Assembly (NCBI GenBank): GCA_030913385.1
Contig: CP133159.1
Span: 4,195,001-4,259,000, forward strand
Origin: Cytophagaceae bacterium ABcell3
Lineage (GTDB): Bacteria; Bacteroidota; Bacteroidia; Cytophagales; Cytophagaceae
Reading direction: 5' to 3'
DNA: 64,000 nucleotides
Below the pieces are notes generated by a model. It was not told the origin of the DNA and did not search any database. It worked only from the letters and a program-made list of their open reading frames with translations. The position numbers and the translations under genes were made by a program. Positions 54,317 through 64,000 of this stretch are shown here, one piece after another (within the stretch, counting starts at the first letter, position 1; each line of letters starts with the position of its first letter).

Positions 54317-57300
54317 AGCAGAAACCTGCATCCTCCCAATATGTACCAAGTTGCTAGACTCAGACTTTCTACCTTCGTAAATAAAAGAAAGCTGTAGTCC
54401 ATTGGAAAGCCTTTCCTGCCAATTTACACTCATGGTAAAGTTGTTTCCAGGCATTAGCCCTTCAAACATTTCAAAAGCTACAGGAGAGTTAAAAGACGTC
54501 TCTTTGAAGTCTTCTACGATTCTGATGTAGTTAATATTCCCATTGATAGTTCTTCTCGACACTTTATTGATTCTAACTTCACAACCAGCAGAGTACATTT
54601 GTATCTTTTCATTAACCTCGCCCAACCGATTTTCTTTATCAGAATACCCAAGCTCACATGAAATTCTAAAAGTGTTTTTAGGTTGAATAGAGAACTGAGG
54701 CTTAAAGCTCCAAGTTTCAATATCATAATTCCTAAGCTGCATAAAATTAGATTGGTTTGCACGGACGTTTCTAAAAGTAAGCATGCGGATGTTTACTAAT
54801 CTTTTTATGTTCAACCGGCCTTGCAGCCGCACTTCATCGAGGTTTCTAGTTTCAAACCCTTGACTCAAAAACTGCTTATTTTCGGTAGACTGAACAGTAA
54901 GATCGCAGCCATAATTAGGGTTTGAGCGGTTAAAGAAGAAAGCAGAGCGTAAGTTCTTTTGTACTGATAAAATATCTTCAGGAGCTAGTCCACTAATAAA
55001 GGGGCTAAACCTTTGCATTATGTCTGAGTCCAAGATTCTTTTATTTACATTCCATCCAGAAACATTGGAGAAGCGGGAGAAGAAACGTATAAGGCCTTTG
55101 TCTGAGTCGCGCCAGTTCCTAGGAGCCGACATATTGACCCGGTAATTTAAACTATTAGTGTAAGCACGGACATAATTATCGGTAGGAACGAAGACTTTGA
55201 TATAGTTTCTACGGTCAAAGAACACAGACTCAACAAACTCATCCAGGTCCTTTACCCCATTGCCATTTAAGTCACCTAGCCATTCGTGGGTACCTTCCCC
55301 TTGGGCCACCTCCACAAACATAAACTCCCGCTGCAACTCACGGCCAGTACCAGTAGTTATAGTAAGCTCAGACCGTATATGCCTTGAAAGAAAATCAGCA
55401 TTATAGTCAAACCTACCAAGCACCGTTTCTTCATCCGGTAATTGCTCACCCATAAAGTCACTATTATACGTCATGCGACGATAAGTAAAGTTCGTTACAA
55501 GTTCATGGTTTCTATGGATTATAGTATTGACTCCAGCATTAGTAGTCCTGGCTTTACTATAGTTTGCAAGCACCCCTTCAGAAATCAAGTGCCGCTTATC
55601 ATCTCTGAAACTTTGCTCTGCAAAAAAGTTAAAACGTGAAGTATCCGCAGACCTAACATAGAGCTTTAGTTCATCGAAATACATGGCAGAACCAGTAACA
55701 CTGTCACCTCCTAAAGCAGTAACAACATTTTTATCTGTATTATATTCTATACCAGGCACTACATACTTAGTCCTGTATGAAGAGTTTACAGAAGCACGTT
55801 TCCAATCAGAGTAGTCAAACAAACGTTCATTTTGCATCATAAAACCAGTGCTGTTCACCTGAAACCTTCCCAAAGACTTATTAAAAATAAGGTTTTGCTG
55901 ATGTCCATTAACTTCCTGATCACGAAAACGCCTGGTAAAAGTGTACATAAAATTATTTTCACCATCTTTCAAAAACCCAATATTGGCATTAAGAATATGG
56001 TCGCTGGTACGTATTTCGGGCGAAGCACTCCAATCCCTTTCAAAGTTAATGTCCCGATAGCGGTCTACCGGTCTAAAGTTGGCATCATTGTATTCAAAGT
56101 CCACACCACCAGTAAACTCATACCCTTTAATAAAAGACTTACGTCCTTTGGAGATAATACCTCCTTTAAAAGCTATACCGTTATCATTTTCATTATTAAT
56201 ATTAGAAAACCTGTTGATGTCATGTTGAGAGAAGGCAATTTCACCAAACACATGGTCATACTTTGTTAGCTCATAGCCACCACCCACAGTTACCATTTGC
56301 TTTTTGACAGGGGTAGGAATAAGCCGCCGGGGTTCAAAACTTCCCTGCCCTGGCCCAACATATTTAAAAACCCTTCCGTTAACTGCCTTACTGACATCAT
56401 GGATATAACTACCATTCCCATGCCCTAGATCTGTAAAGGTAATTTCATAAATAGCACGATCTGGGTCTGTAGAAAACTCATAGTACTCCCTACCCTGCGG
56501 ATCCATAGCTTTTTTGTACAGGATTTTATTTTCACTAAACCCTACTTCCTCGACCCCTGAGATATAGGCATCTTGCACAGAGTCACCAATAGAACTCAAC
56601 AACTCCTTGTCTTGATCAGAAAGTTCGTACAAAGGGTTTCTTGGGTTATCCTGCTCTGTATAGTAGTTCACATAACCAGTAGCCCTCCCGTAGTTTTGGT
56701 AGTGCCCTGCATTTACAATAGTCCTAGTATAATTCCTGTCAGAAAATTCGAAGTCAACCCGTATTACTGAAAACTCTGTTATGAGAACATTTTGAGTAAA
56801 TGTTATTTCCGCAAGGTTATAATCTATGGTATAATCATAGTCAAACCCTCTTTTCATTAGTTTCCCATCAATATAAACACGCTCCGAATTAGCCAAAACA
56901 ATAATAAACCGCTCATTTGAAGGACCTCGCAAACGATAAGGCCCTTGTACACCTTCAAGGGCTTCTAGCTCTATGGAGGCAAACTTTCCTTTAGAGATAG
57001 CCGCACCGCCAAATGTCGTAGAGTTTTTAGTACTATCTTCCCCAAGCCCCACTTCTACTTGTCCACCCTGAACGTTTTTGTAATACCTTAAAAAGTGAGA
57101 ATCTCTATTTTGCATCACTATATCACCCGCCGTCAACTTACTGTTTGCTGCATCCAACTGAACAAACACCCGGTCAAAATCCTGTAGCTGTTGTGTATTA
57201 CCCTCTGGCTGAAAAGGTATATTTTGGTCATTTATTACGGCTGTAAGGCGCACATCATCGGTCAATTGCCCTTCGATCTGCATATTGAGGTTAGAATTCA

Positions 57301-57772
57301 CAAAAACATTTTGGCTGTTACCAAAAGAAATGCCACGGGAAACATTACCGGTGGTATTTAACCCCGGCGTTGCGAAGAGCTCCTCCCTACGTTGTGGCAA
57401 ATTGCCGCCACCTATAGGCTTACCATAATCTTCCCTAAAATAAAAATTAGAATCATACGAAGCCAAGTTCCTTTTATAATATCCGCTGGTAAGGTCATAA
57501 GGCATAATTCTGTAGCAGACCATTACAGAATCAAAAGCTTCATCGGAACTAAAAGAGGCCTTACCAGTGTTTATATCATAAGTTATTTTTATATCGTCTC
57601 TATCCTTGAGTTCTATTTCAACAGAATTTGGGAATACCGGTGCCGTGTCCAAAACAAAGGATTGTTCGGAGTAGTCTATCCATTTACACCTCTTATTACT
57701 TATCTGTGCACAGGTAACAAAAGGAAGCAATAGGAAAAAAAATATAACTGTGCAAAAACCAGTAAAATGCAT
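54308..57772 (-). CDS. large predicted outer-membrane protein
   Basis: 1154 residues with a signal peptide (about 24 residues, ending TCAQ). The conserved-looking core has DRVFVQLDAANSKLTAGDIVM, LEGVQGPYRLRGPSNERF and ANSERVYIDGKLMKRGFDYD, blocks I remember from uncharacterised Bacteroidota proteins; much of the rest is alternating aromatic beta-strand sequence ending in F, as in a beta-barrel. Its ATG (57770-57772) overlaps the stop of the upstream kinase gene (TAATG). Function unknown. Confidence 0.75.
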   Translation of the reverse strand: MHFTGFCTVIFFFLLLPFVTCAQISNKRCKWIDYSEQSFVLDTAPVFPNSVEIELKDRDDIKITYDINTGKASFSSDEAFDSVMVCYRIMPYDLTSGYYKRNLASYDSNFYFREDYGKPIGGGNLPQRREELFATPGLNTTGNVSRGISFGNSQNVFVNSNLNMQIEGQLTDDVRLTAVINDQNIPFQPEGNTQQLQDFDRVFVQLDAANSKLTAGDIVMQNRDSHFLRYYKNVQGGQVEVGLGEDSTKNSTTFGGAAISKGKFASIELEALEGVQGPYRLRGPSNERFIIVLANSERVYIDGKLMKRGFDYDYTIDYNLAEITFTQNVLITEFSVIRVDFEFSDRNYTRTIVNAGHYQNYGRATGYVNYYTEQDNPRNPLYELSDQDKELLSSIGDSVQDAYISGVEEVGFSENKILYKKAMDPQGREYYEFSTDPDRAIYEITFTDLGHGNGSYIHDVSKAVNGRVFKYVGPGQGSFEPRRLIPTPVKKQMVTVGGGYELTKYDHVFGEIAFSQHDINRFSNINNENDNGIAFKGGIISKGRKSFIKGYEFTGGVDFEYNDANFRPVDRYRDINFERDWSASPEIRTSDHILNANIGFLKDGENNFMYTFTRRFRDQEVNGHQQNLIFNKSLGRFQVNSTGFMMQNERLFDYSDWKRASVNSSYRTKYVVPGIEYNTDKNVVTALGGDSVTGSAMYFDELKLYVRSADTSRFNFFAEQSFRDDKRHLISEGVLANYSKARTTNAGVNTIIHRNHELVTNFTYRRMTYNSDFMGEQLPDEETVLGRFDYNADFLSRHIRSELTITTGTGRELQREFMFVEVAQGEGTHEWLGDLNGNGVKDLDEFVESVFFDRRNYIKVFVPTDNYVRAYTNSLNYRVNMSAPRNWRDSDKGLIRFFSRFSNVSGWNVNKRILDSDIMQRFSPFISGLAPEDILSVQKNLRSAFFFNRSNPNYGCDLTVQSTENKQFLSQGFETRNLDEVRLQGRLNIKRLVNIRMLTFRNVRANQSNFMQLRNYDIETWSFKPQFSIQPKNTFRISCELGYSDKENRLGEVNEKIQMYSAGCEVRINKVSRRTINGNINYIRIVEDFKETSFNSPVAFEMFEGLMPGNNFTMSVNWQERLSNGLQLSFIYEGRKSESSNLVHIGRMQVSALF

Positions 57773-60700
57773 TAGTTAACAACGGGCAGCTCTATGAAGA
57801 ACGTCGTACCATGGCTTTCCATTGTTTCAAACCAAATTTTACCATGTGCATGTTCCACACCACGTTTAGCCACAGCTAAACCAATGCCTGATCCCGTGTA
57901 TTTGGTGCTAAAGTTAGGCAAGAAAACTTTGTCTCTAATTTCATCAGGAATACCTGTCCCATTATCAGAGATTTCCAATATAGCTTTTTTCCCATGAACC
58001 CTCAACTTCACTAAAATTTCCGGGAACACATCCGATGAAGCAGACTGAATTCCATTGAGAATCAAATTAGTAACAATCCCACTCATAAGTTTTTCATCCC
58101 CCATCACAAAGACATCTTCTTCTGGCAAATCAATGCTAACTTTTGACTTCGCGGTATTATGCAAACTAGCAGTACTTCTTACCACCTTTACCAACTCATA
58201 CCTTTCATACACAGGAATAGGCATTTTGGCAAACATTGAAAATGAAGTGGCGATTTCACTAAGATTATCAATCTGATCAAGCAACACATTCATGTATTTA
58301 CTTACCGATGCATTACTGTCACCTGGGTTCTCTTTGGCTTTGCGCTGCAAGTGCTGCACTGTAAGCTTCATAGGAGTCAAAGGGTTTTTAATCTCATGAG
58401 CTACCTGCCGGGCCATTTCTCGCCAAGCAGACTCCTTTTCACTTTTAGACAAAGCTTCTTTACTTTCCTCAAGCTTTTTGAGCATTTTATTATATTCCCC
58501 AACCAATAAACCTATCTCATCACGAGAGTTCCACTCTAATGGCTCATTATACCCACTCAAAGAGGTTTTTCTTATACGTTGAGTAATAAGCTTAAGAGGA
58601 TAGGTCAACCCACTTGAGAAAAAATAAGAAATAAACAAAAAGACTATAAAAATACTTGTGAAAATATTGAGTATAGTAGTCAACACCTCAATAAGCTGTT
58701 TTTCTATTTCATACTTAGATTCAAAAAAAGGAATACTCAAAATACCCATCAGCTCCCCCCTATCTGGCGACTTGACAGCTACATAAACAGCATTATAGCG
58801 AAGTTCTCCAATCTCCTCTGGCAACATTACAACATTGTTGCGATCTTCTAAAATAGCAGCATAAGCAGCAGGGTTTACCAATCTGGCAAAAAGGCCAGAC
58901 TCATAAATCATAGGTTGATTTGAAAAAATTAAGTGACCTTTTCGGTTAAACAAATTGATATCAGAGTCGGCGTACTGAGCAATTTCATACATCAGGTGCT
59001 CAACAAATTCCTTCCGAACCTTTTGTTTACGATATTTATCAAGAAAGACAGATAGGTTTTGACTCACGCTCTCTGCTTTTTTAATGAATGACTTATTAAG
59101 ATTTCTATTATAATTGGCACTAATAACACTTAAAGTCGTCATACTGACTATGAACAAAGGAAGGAAAAAAGCCAGGTTCAAGTACAGTTGAATCTTCGTA
59201 GAAAATGTAGTATTAATGTTTTTGAACTTATAATAAAAACCGTAAAAGGTAATAAATACCAGCACGGATACAATCAGGATAAGAAATAAAAATGAAAAAT
59301 TTGAGTAACTATCTTTCACAAAGTATTTCTCAGAAGAAACTACTATAATTTTATCAGAACCAGACTTAATACAAAGATGATGGTGGTCGTCTTGTAAAAT
59401 TCCGTCATTAAATATTCTAGGATTATTGAAATTTGATGAAGAGAAGTTTAGGCTATAATTATACGGTCCTGTATAAAACACAAGTTCTTTGTTGTTATAT
59501 ATGGCATAACTATAGTCTTTGGTCTGCATGGGCTCCAATAGATTTTTGTCCATTAGCAACTCAGGATATACACTATGCAGTAAAAAGCGCTTATGCTTCA
59601 GCTCAATAAGCACATAGCCAATAGTAACACCATATTTTTCAATCTCGGTAAAGCTAAAATATTTTATAAGACCATGTGCGCCAGGATCATTAATAAAATA
59701 AATATTATCATACTCGGTACGAAACTCTCCCCTACGATATTTTTCAGTTATACTTAAAATGTTTGGATATTCCGTCTCTTCCTTATAGTTGTCACCATTA
59801 CCATCAAACAGGTGAACTTCAATATCATATTTATCCAAGTATGAGTTCAAATAAACCTTTCGGATTTTTTGCTCAATAATATCATTAGAAGAAAATGGCT
59901 CAAAAAATTTATTTTTAATAAACTGATCCCCTGCTATTTTATTAGCAGCTTGGTTAAGGTAAAACTCTCCAACAACATCGTTTTCCATTAACAAACTTCC
60001 TGCAAATTTTTGTTTGCCAATAACAGAAGTACGCACATTAACTTCATAAATAGAATATGCCCCAATAATAGAACAGATGAGTGCCGCAAAAATCAAGTAA
60101 ACATAGGTGGAATACCTAAGGTAGTAGTCAATTTTAGGGAGGTTGTTATAGGTTACGATTACAAAATAGGCAAAGGCTATAATTAATAAAAATCCGTGAA
60201 AGACCCCAATAACGAGTGTAAATATACCAAAAGCTAAAAAGCCGAGCAGTGCATTAATTATCCCACTTTTAAAATTTCCTTTATGTATGCTAATAAATAA
60301 CCTCGACAAGATGTGGGAGTATATAAAGAAGGTACATGAGGATAAAATAAAAATAAGAATGGAAACTATCCGAAATACATCAAAGCTAATGCTAGCGGTT
60401 ATATCAAGCGACCAGAGAGAATCAAAATATAAGACCCTAAGCAAAAAAAACAAGAAAAATACTCCGAGAAAGTATAAAACTACTAAAAATACAGAAACAA
60501 TATTTTTATTAAACACAGAAAGCTTATAAAGCTTTTTAATGAATACAGACTTTGAGTAGTTGTTATAAAGAAAACAGCTAAATAAGAAGAAGAACAGTGC
60601 ATTTAAAAATAAATCCCCTATAGATGGATCCATCACAGAGGAAGCAAAATATTTGGAGTCAAATAACTTAAACTCAATAATTGCAAAAGGAAAATCAAAA

Positions 60701-61467
60701 ATAAGCATAAGGCCACGAATGGCCACCACAGAAAGGAAAAATACAACAAAAGAAAGATCGGTGTGCTGATTAAGGTTAAGCCAGGTTACTAGCAAATAGA
60801 TAAATATAAGAACACAAGCAATGCCAGCAAAAGTAAGGAAGAGCACATACCATTTATAGGAAGCATGTTCTGAGAAATCTTCGTCATTAAAAGAGATAGA
60901 AAACAAAAAGTTTCCATCATTATCGGATACAACCTTTCCCAAAGGTGAAAGTCCTTCGACGCTAACATTAACAGACTCAAAAATAGTTGGGTTTAAACCA
61001 GGTTGCAGGTATTGGTTCTCTACAGGGTATTCGGAGGTAAGAGGGATCAAAACGCATACTTCAAACAAGTCGCCTCGTTTGATAATTTGATCCTTTACAA
61101 GAAGGTGTTTTCCATTTTTTAGTTCTGCATATTTAACGGAAAAATCGCCATGTAGTAAATCATGATGAAAGTTATACTTCGAATCAGACCAAAAGTAGAG
61201 CTGTTTATTCCTAAAAATGAAATAAGGGAATTTGGAATCTTGTATAAGTGTTGAAAAAACAGGAACCTCTGTATCTTTCAGAAGCTTTTTTATCCTAGCA
61301 TTCTCACTATGAGCGGCTTGTAGCTCACGATTAACATTCTCATTAACATATTGAAGTAAGGTTTCATTATCTGGCTTGTCCCGGTCTGAGAGAAAAAACC
61401 CGAAAATGACTGCTGTGGTTATTAAAACTAATCCAGAAACAAGAAACCAATACCTATGCCTTAACAA
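57772..61467 (-). CDS. NtrY-like sensor histidine kinase, very large
   Basis: 1231 residues. A first transmembrane helix at 7-28 is followed by a ~180-residue extracytoplasmic part, then a block of several membrane helices (about 200-480), a second extracytoplasmic region (~500-730), a helix near 740, another sensor part, a HAMP domain near 930-980 and the kinase core: H-box VAHEIKNPLTPMKLTVQHL with H near 1024, then N/G boxes (LILNGIQSAS, ISDNGTGIPDE, TKYTGSGIGLAVAKR). The cognate regulator is not adjacent. Coupled to the outer-membrane gene. Confidence 0.88.
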   Translation of the reverse strand: MLRHRYWFLVSGLVLITTAVIFGFFLSDRDKPDNETLLQYVNENVNRELQAAHSENARIKKLLKDTEVPVFSTLIQDSKFPYFIFRNKQLYFWSDSKYNFHHDLLHGDFSVKYAELKNGKHLLVKDQIIKRGDLFEVCVLIPLTSEYPVENQYLQPGLNPTIFESVNVSVEGLSPLGKVVSDNDGNFLFSISFNDEDFSEHASYKWYVLFLTFAGIACVLIFIYLLVTWLNLNQHTDLSFVVFFLSVVAIRGLMLIFDFPFAIIEFKLFDSKYFASSVMDPSIGDLFLNALFFFLFSCFLYNNYSKSVFIKKLYKLSVFNKNIVSVFLVVLYFLGVFFLFFLLRVLYFDSLWSLDITASISFDVFRIVSILIFILSSCTFFIYSHILSRLFISIHKGNFKSGIINALLGFLAFGIFTLVIGVFHGFLLIIAFAYFVIVTYNNLPKIDYYLRYSTYVYLIFAALICSIIGAYSIYEVNVRTSVIGKQKFAGSLLMENDVVGEFYLNQAANKIAGDQFIKNKFFEPFSSNDIIEQKIRKVYLNSYLDKYDIEVHLFDGNGDNYKEETEYPNILSITEKYRRGEFRTEYDNIYFINDPGAHGLIKYFSFTEIEKYGVTIGYVLIELKHKRFLLHSVYPELLMDKNLLEPMQTKDYSYAIYNNKELVFYTGPYNYSLNFSSSNFNNPRIFNDGILQDDHHHLCIKSGSDKIIVVSSEKYFVKDSYSNFSFLFLILIVSVLVFITFYGFYYKFKNINTTFSTKIQLYLNLAFFLPLFIVSMTTLSVISANYNRNLNKSFIKKAESVSQNLSVFLDKYRKQKVRKEFVEHLMYEIAQYADSDINLFNRKGHLIFSNQPMIYESGLFARLVNPAAYAAILEDRNNVVMLPEEIGELRYNAVYVAVKSPDRGELMGILSIPFFESKYEIEKQLIEVLTTILNIFTSIFIVFLFISYFFSSGLTYPLKLITQRIRKTSLSGYNEPLEWNSRDEIGLLVGEYNKMLKKLEESKEALSKSEKESAWREMARQVAHEIKNPLTPMKLTVQHLQRKAKENPGDSNASVSKYMNVLLDQIDNLSEIATSFSMFAKMPIPVYERYELVKVVRSTASLHNTAKSKVSIDLPEEDVFVMGDEKLMSGIVTNLILNGIQSASSDVFPEILVKLRVHGKKAILEISDNGTGIPDEIRDKVFLPNFSTKYTGSGIGLAVAKRGVEHAHGKIWFETMESHGTTFFIELPVVN

Positions 61468-61485
61468 AATAAGAAAGCGGTTAAA

Positions 61486-61797
61486 TTAATTACCGAAGAA
61501 CTTTCTCTTCAGAATATCCTTCACTTTTAAATCCTCTTTTTTATTCTTTCTGCTTTCCCTATACCATAAAAAAACCACCGCAGAGACCAAGAGGTATGGG
61601 ATACTCATCAAATATAAGATCCCTGAATTTAAGCCAGCACCAATTTTCCGTTCCGTAGTACTCCCACCTTCTTTAACATTATTTTCTACAGTGGCCCTGC
61701 ACATAGAACATTGAGCAGCGACATTTGCAGAAGAGAACAAAGAAACTACTACAAACAAAAGGATTGAGAAATATTGAATTACCCGCATTAAAATCAC
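61486..61797 (-). CDS. small membrane protein of the oxidase cluster
   Basis: 103 residues. Signal-like or transmembrane start (residues ~8-26), then QCSMCRATVENN (a CxxC), and a second helix near 57-76. I recall such small proteins downstream of DUF420 genes in Cytophagales, but no function is known. CxxC could bind copper or heme; that is inference. Confidence 0.55.
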   Translation of the reverse strand: MILMRVIQYFSILLFVVVSLFSSANVAAQCSMCRATVENNVKEGGSTTERKIGAGLNSGILYLMSIPYLLVSAVVFLWYRESRKNKKEDLKVKDILKRKFFGN

Positions 61798-61828
61798 TTT
61801 TTAAACAATGATAAAGATTATATAGTTC

Positions 61829-62422
61829 CTAGGCATAATAAGGGCTAATCATTAAATAAACTATAACCCCTGTAATTGCCACATAAAGCCATACAGGAAA
61901 AGTCCATTTAACAATTTTCTTATGCTTATTAAGCTGCTTGCTAATAGCAAAATAAATAGCTAGCAAAACCAGTGGTACAACAATTGCAGCTAATAAAATA
62001 TGGGTAAGAAGAATAAAGACATAGATTAACCTTATGCTACCTACGGCTTCTAACTCTTCTGGACTTACAACGCCATCACCATTAGCGTCTCCAAAAAGCG
62101 TATGTGTGCCTTGATAATGGTAAATAACATACAAAACCAAAAACAGCGAAGACAAAACAAACGCTGTAACCATAGCCCGGATATGGTTCTTCTGTTGATT
62201 ATTTTTAATAAAATAAAATCCTGCTAAGAGACATAAAGTGGTTCCCGTATTTAAAATGGCATTGAAGTGCGGGATAAAACTTACGTTCCAGTCACCCAAC
62301 CCTCCGCTTTCAGGCAAGTAAAACAAAACAGCCACTACAACAGGAATGGCTATAGAAAGGATTCCAATAATAGATAAGTAAAGATTGTTATTCCTTACTT
62401 CATTACTTTTTATTGTATTCAT
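61829..62422 (-). CDS. DUF420-domain membrane protein with an EF-hand-like loop
   Basis: 197 residues, five or six transmembrane helices with HFNAILNTGTTLCLLAGF and TGVIVYLMISPYYA, the DUF420 pattern found next to cytochrome oxidase genes. Between helices lies DANGDGVVSPEEL (about 115-127), a textbook calcium-binding EF-hand loop, unusual for the family. Overlaps the SCO gene start region by 20 bases. Confidence 0.8.
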   Translation of the reverse strand: MNTIKSNEVRNNNLYLSIIGILSIAIPVVVAVLFYLPESGGLGDWNVSFIPHFNAILNTGTTLCLLAGFYFIKNNQQKNHIRAMVTAFVLSSLFLVLYVIYHYQGTHTLFGDANGDGVVSPEELEAVGSIRLIYVFILLTHILLAAIVVPLVLLAIYFAISKQLNKHKKIVKWTFPVWLYVAITGVIVYLMISPYYA

Positions 62423-63065
62423 GGAGGAGTAAATTAATTTCTGTAATTAGTCTGTCAACATCTTCACGATCGGTACCAGTGTAGTATCCCCTGATTCGTC
62501 CTTCCTTATCAATCAAAATAAGTTTTTCGCTATGGATAAAGTCATCTTCAATATCTACCTCTTCCATTGCAGTAACGAAAAAACCTTTTCTTGCCAATGA
62601 GTATAATTCTTCTTTTTCTCCAGTTACAAAAGACCATTTTCTACTATCGGCTTTATACTCGGCCGCATAATTAGCAAGAACCTCTACATCATCATTTTCC
62701 GGATCCACAGTAAATGATACTATTTTAATGTCCTCGTTATCTATGAAGTTCTCTTGAACCCTAGTTAGTTCAGAGGTCATTTCAGGACAAATACCAGAGC
62801 AGCGAGTAAAGAAAAAGTCAGCAACGGTAATTTTACCTTTAATGTCACTTAAAGAAATCGAGTCACCAGTATGACTGACAAAGGAAAACTCAGGAATAGT
62901 ATGTGCGTCAGTAATTTCGTACTTACCATCTACTAACACAGAATCATATGGAAAATAAACAGGGAGCTTAAACTCATTTGTACCGCATCCCTTTAAAAAA
63001 AGGAACACTAAAACTGGTAAACCTAAAATTGAAAATACCATGAATGCTTTAGTGTTCCTTCTCAT
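62403..63065 (-). CDS. SCO1/SenC-family copper chaperone
   Basis: 220 residues. N-terminal lipoprotein-like or anchor segment (VLVFLFLKGCG, cysteine near 27). Copper-binding CSGIC at C89 and C93 (FFFTRCSGICPEM), with the partner histidine in DDFIHSEKLIL near 180. SCO proteins insert copper into the CuA site of cytochrome oxidase, matching the neighbouring cox genes. Confidence 0.9.
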   Translation of the reverse strand: MRRNTKAFMVFSILGLPVLVFLFLKGCGTNEFKLPVYFPYDSVLVDGKYEITDAHTIPEFSFVSHTGDSISLSDIKGKITVADFFFTRCSGICPEMTSELTRVQENFIDNEDIKIVSFTVDPENDDVEVLANYAAEYKADSRKWSFVTGEKEELYSLARKGFFVTAMEEVDIEDDFIHSEKLILIDKEGRIRGYYTGTDREDVDRLITEINLLLHEYNKK

Positions 63066-63112
63066 AACTACAGTAAATTAATATAATTAAACAATTTGAT
63101 CAATAATAAATC

Positions 63113-63472
63113 CTAGAAATGGCTAAAATGATAGAACCAGTTTCTAAGTAAGTATAAAGTTTGCCCTTCTACAAGTAAAGCAATGATAAGCCAGATAACG
63201 AAAATCATTGGAAGAATTACTGACCATATCAAAGTTTTTACTTCATATTTAAGGTGCATAAACTCCGCCACAATATAGTAAGCCTTGATAATAGTAAGTC
63301 CTACGAATATGGCTATAAGTAAAGCTCCTCTTTCAATAGTAAATGCAAAAAGGAACTCTATAGCTGTAACGATAGCAAGTATCCCTGCAGTCTTCCAAAT
63401 CTTTAAAATTTTTGCCTTATCTCTAGGCTGTGCGGTCATAACCACATTATCATGATTAGTAGGTGCTCCCAT
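63113..63472 (-). CDS. ctaF: cytochrome c oxidase subunit IV-type membrane protein
   Basis: 119 residues, three hydrophobic helices (about 26-46, 52-72 and 82-104); AEFMHLKYEVKTLIWSVILP matches bacterial subunit IV (COX4_pro). It follows the subunit III gene by 18 bp and precedes SCO by 47 bp. Confidence 0.85.
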   Translation of the reverse strand: MGAPTNHDNVVMTAQPRDKAKILKIWKTAGILAIVTAIEFLFAFTIERGALLIAIFVGLTIIKAYYIVAEFMHLKYEVKTLIWSVILPMIFVIWLIIALLVEGQTLYLLRNWFYHFSHF

Positions 63473-63490
63473 AATATCCCTTACATTAAA

Positions 63491-64000
63491 TTAAACCAGA
63501 TAGAAAAATGTAAATACAAATACCCATACAAGGTCTACAAAGTGCCAATAAAGGCCTACTTTTTCAACCATTTCATAATGTCCTCTAGCTTGGTATGTAC
63601 CAATAGCTACATTATAAAACACGATGATATTTAGTATGATTCCACTCACTACGTGCCCACCATGGAAACCAGTAATGAAGAAAAAGAAGTTTGCAAACAA
63701 AGGAGGCCCGTACTCGTTTCTAATCAAATTGGCACCAATTCCATCTGGCGTACCTGCAATAAATACAGTCCATTCCCAAGCCTGGCAACCAATAAAAGCG
63801 ATACCACCAAAGATAGTCCATAACAACCATTTCTGGCAGTCATTTTTATCCATTCTATGCCCTGCTTCCACAGCCAACACCATAGTAACACTACTCATAA
63901 TAAGGATGAAGGTCATAATACCTACAAACACTAGAGGAGCATACACATGGAAGAAAGGAATGTGTGTAAAAATTTCTTCCGGTATAGGCCAATAGTTTAC
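63491..64000 (-). CDS. ctaE: cytochrome c oxidase subunit III (N-terminus beyond window)
   Basis: The frame is open to the window edge: VNYWPIPEEIFTHIPFFH precedes the part beginning VYAPLVFVGIMTF. Several helices; the block FFITGFHGGHVVSGIILN and the end VGLYWHFVDLVWVFVFTFFYLV is the COX3 signature. About 170 residues are visible. First visible gene of the oxidase cluster. Confidence 0.93.
   Translation of the reverse strand, partial: VNYWPIPEEIFTHIPFFHVYAPLVFVGIMTFILIMSSVTMVLAVEAGHRMDKNDCQKWLLWTIFGGIAFIGCQAWEWTVFIAGTPDGIGANLIRNEYGPPLFANFFFFITGFHGGHVVSGIILNIIVFYNVAIGTYQARGHYEMVEKVGLYWHFVDLVWVFVFTFFYLV

Overview
This window reads as chromosomal DNA of a Bacteroidota bacterium, most likely of the order Cytophagales. 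The sequence evidence is: a TTG-N19-TAnnTTTG promoter in front of tRNA-Leu; an LpxC-FabZ fusion; the long two-part IspG; a PorX-type response regulator (type IX secretion control); trigger factor-ClpP-ClpX in a row; and a cytochrome oxidase cluster ending in SCO1 and DUF420. Base composition is AT-rich and many genes touch through TAATG or ATGA overlaps.

Layout. 1-3955 (minus): bifunctional RelA/SpoT, a Fur-family repressor, a STAS-domain protein and PurA (cut by the window edge). 4039-7756 (plus): tRNA-Leu(UAG) with promoter and terminator, then tig, clpP and clpX. 8271-14533 (plus): four exported envelope proteins (lipoprotein, DUF5723-like, PD40/OmpA protein, second lipoprotein). 14582-18030 (minus): LpxB, a QueD/PTPS-like enzyme, and a FecCD permease with its binding lipoprotein. 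18132-20334 (plus): HldD-like epimerase and an M48 membrane protease.

20335-34015 is an accessory island. It holds a DDE (rve) transposase with a decayed partial duplicate, an IS3 remnant, an IS21-like terminal repeat array, a complete IS4/IS5-superfamily transposase, and an RHS polymorphic-toxin array. The array is a 5'-truncated RHS core with one toxin tip, plus two displaced toxin tips, each followed by a candidate immunity gene. A RelE/ParE toxin-antitoxin pair and a probable RAYT remnant close the island. Several repeat families are confined to or concentrated here: pairs of covarying hairpins, a ~110-bp structured repeat in four same-strand copies (two of them bracketing the RHS array), a ~57-bp repeat in three copies, and a 23-bp near-perfect direct repeat near both island edges.

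34016-38944: a large M1-type peptidase, then LutA-like and HMG-CoA lyase-like genes. 39083-45302 (minus): a tiny lipoprotein, an Imm33/DUF2185-like protein and ABC ATPase behind the lipid A genes lpxD, lpxC-fabZ and lpxA, and an HD-domain protein. 45372-48575 (plus): porX, tsaE, alanine dehydrogenase. 48706-51826 (minus): ispG and an SDR oxidoreductase. 51910-54316 (plus): an MlaE/MlaF lipid ABC pair and an HELAH-containing secreted protein. 54308-61467 (minus): a 1154-residue predicted outer-membrane protein translationally coupled to a 1231-residue NtrY-like histidine kinase. 61486-64000 (minus): terminal oxidase accessory genes and CtaF/CtaE-type subunits, the last cut by the edge.

The most interesting part is the RHS array and its junctions: cassette borders coincide with short repeats and with hairpin B of the hairpin pairs, which suggests repeat-mediated shuffling of toxin-immunity cassettes. 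All functional assignments rest on motif recognition by eye; no database search was run.
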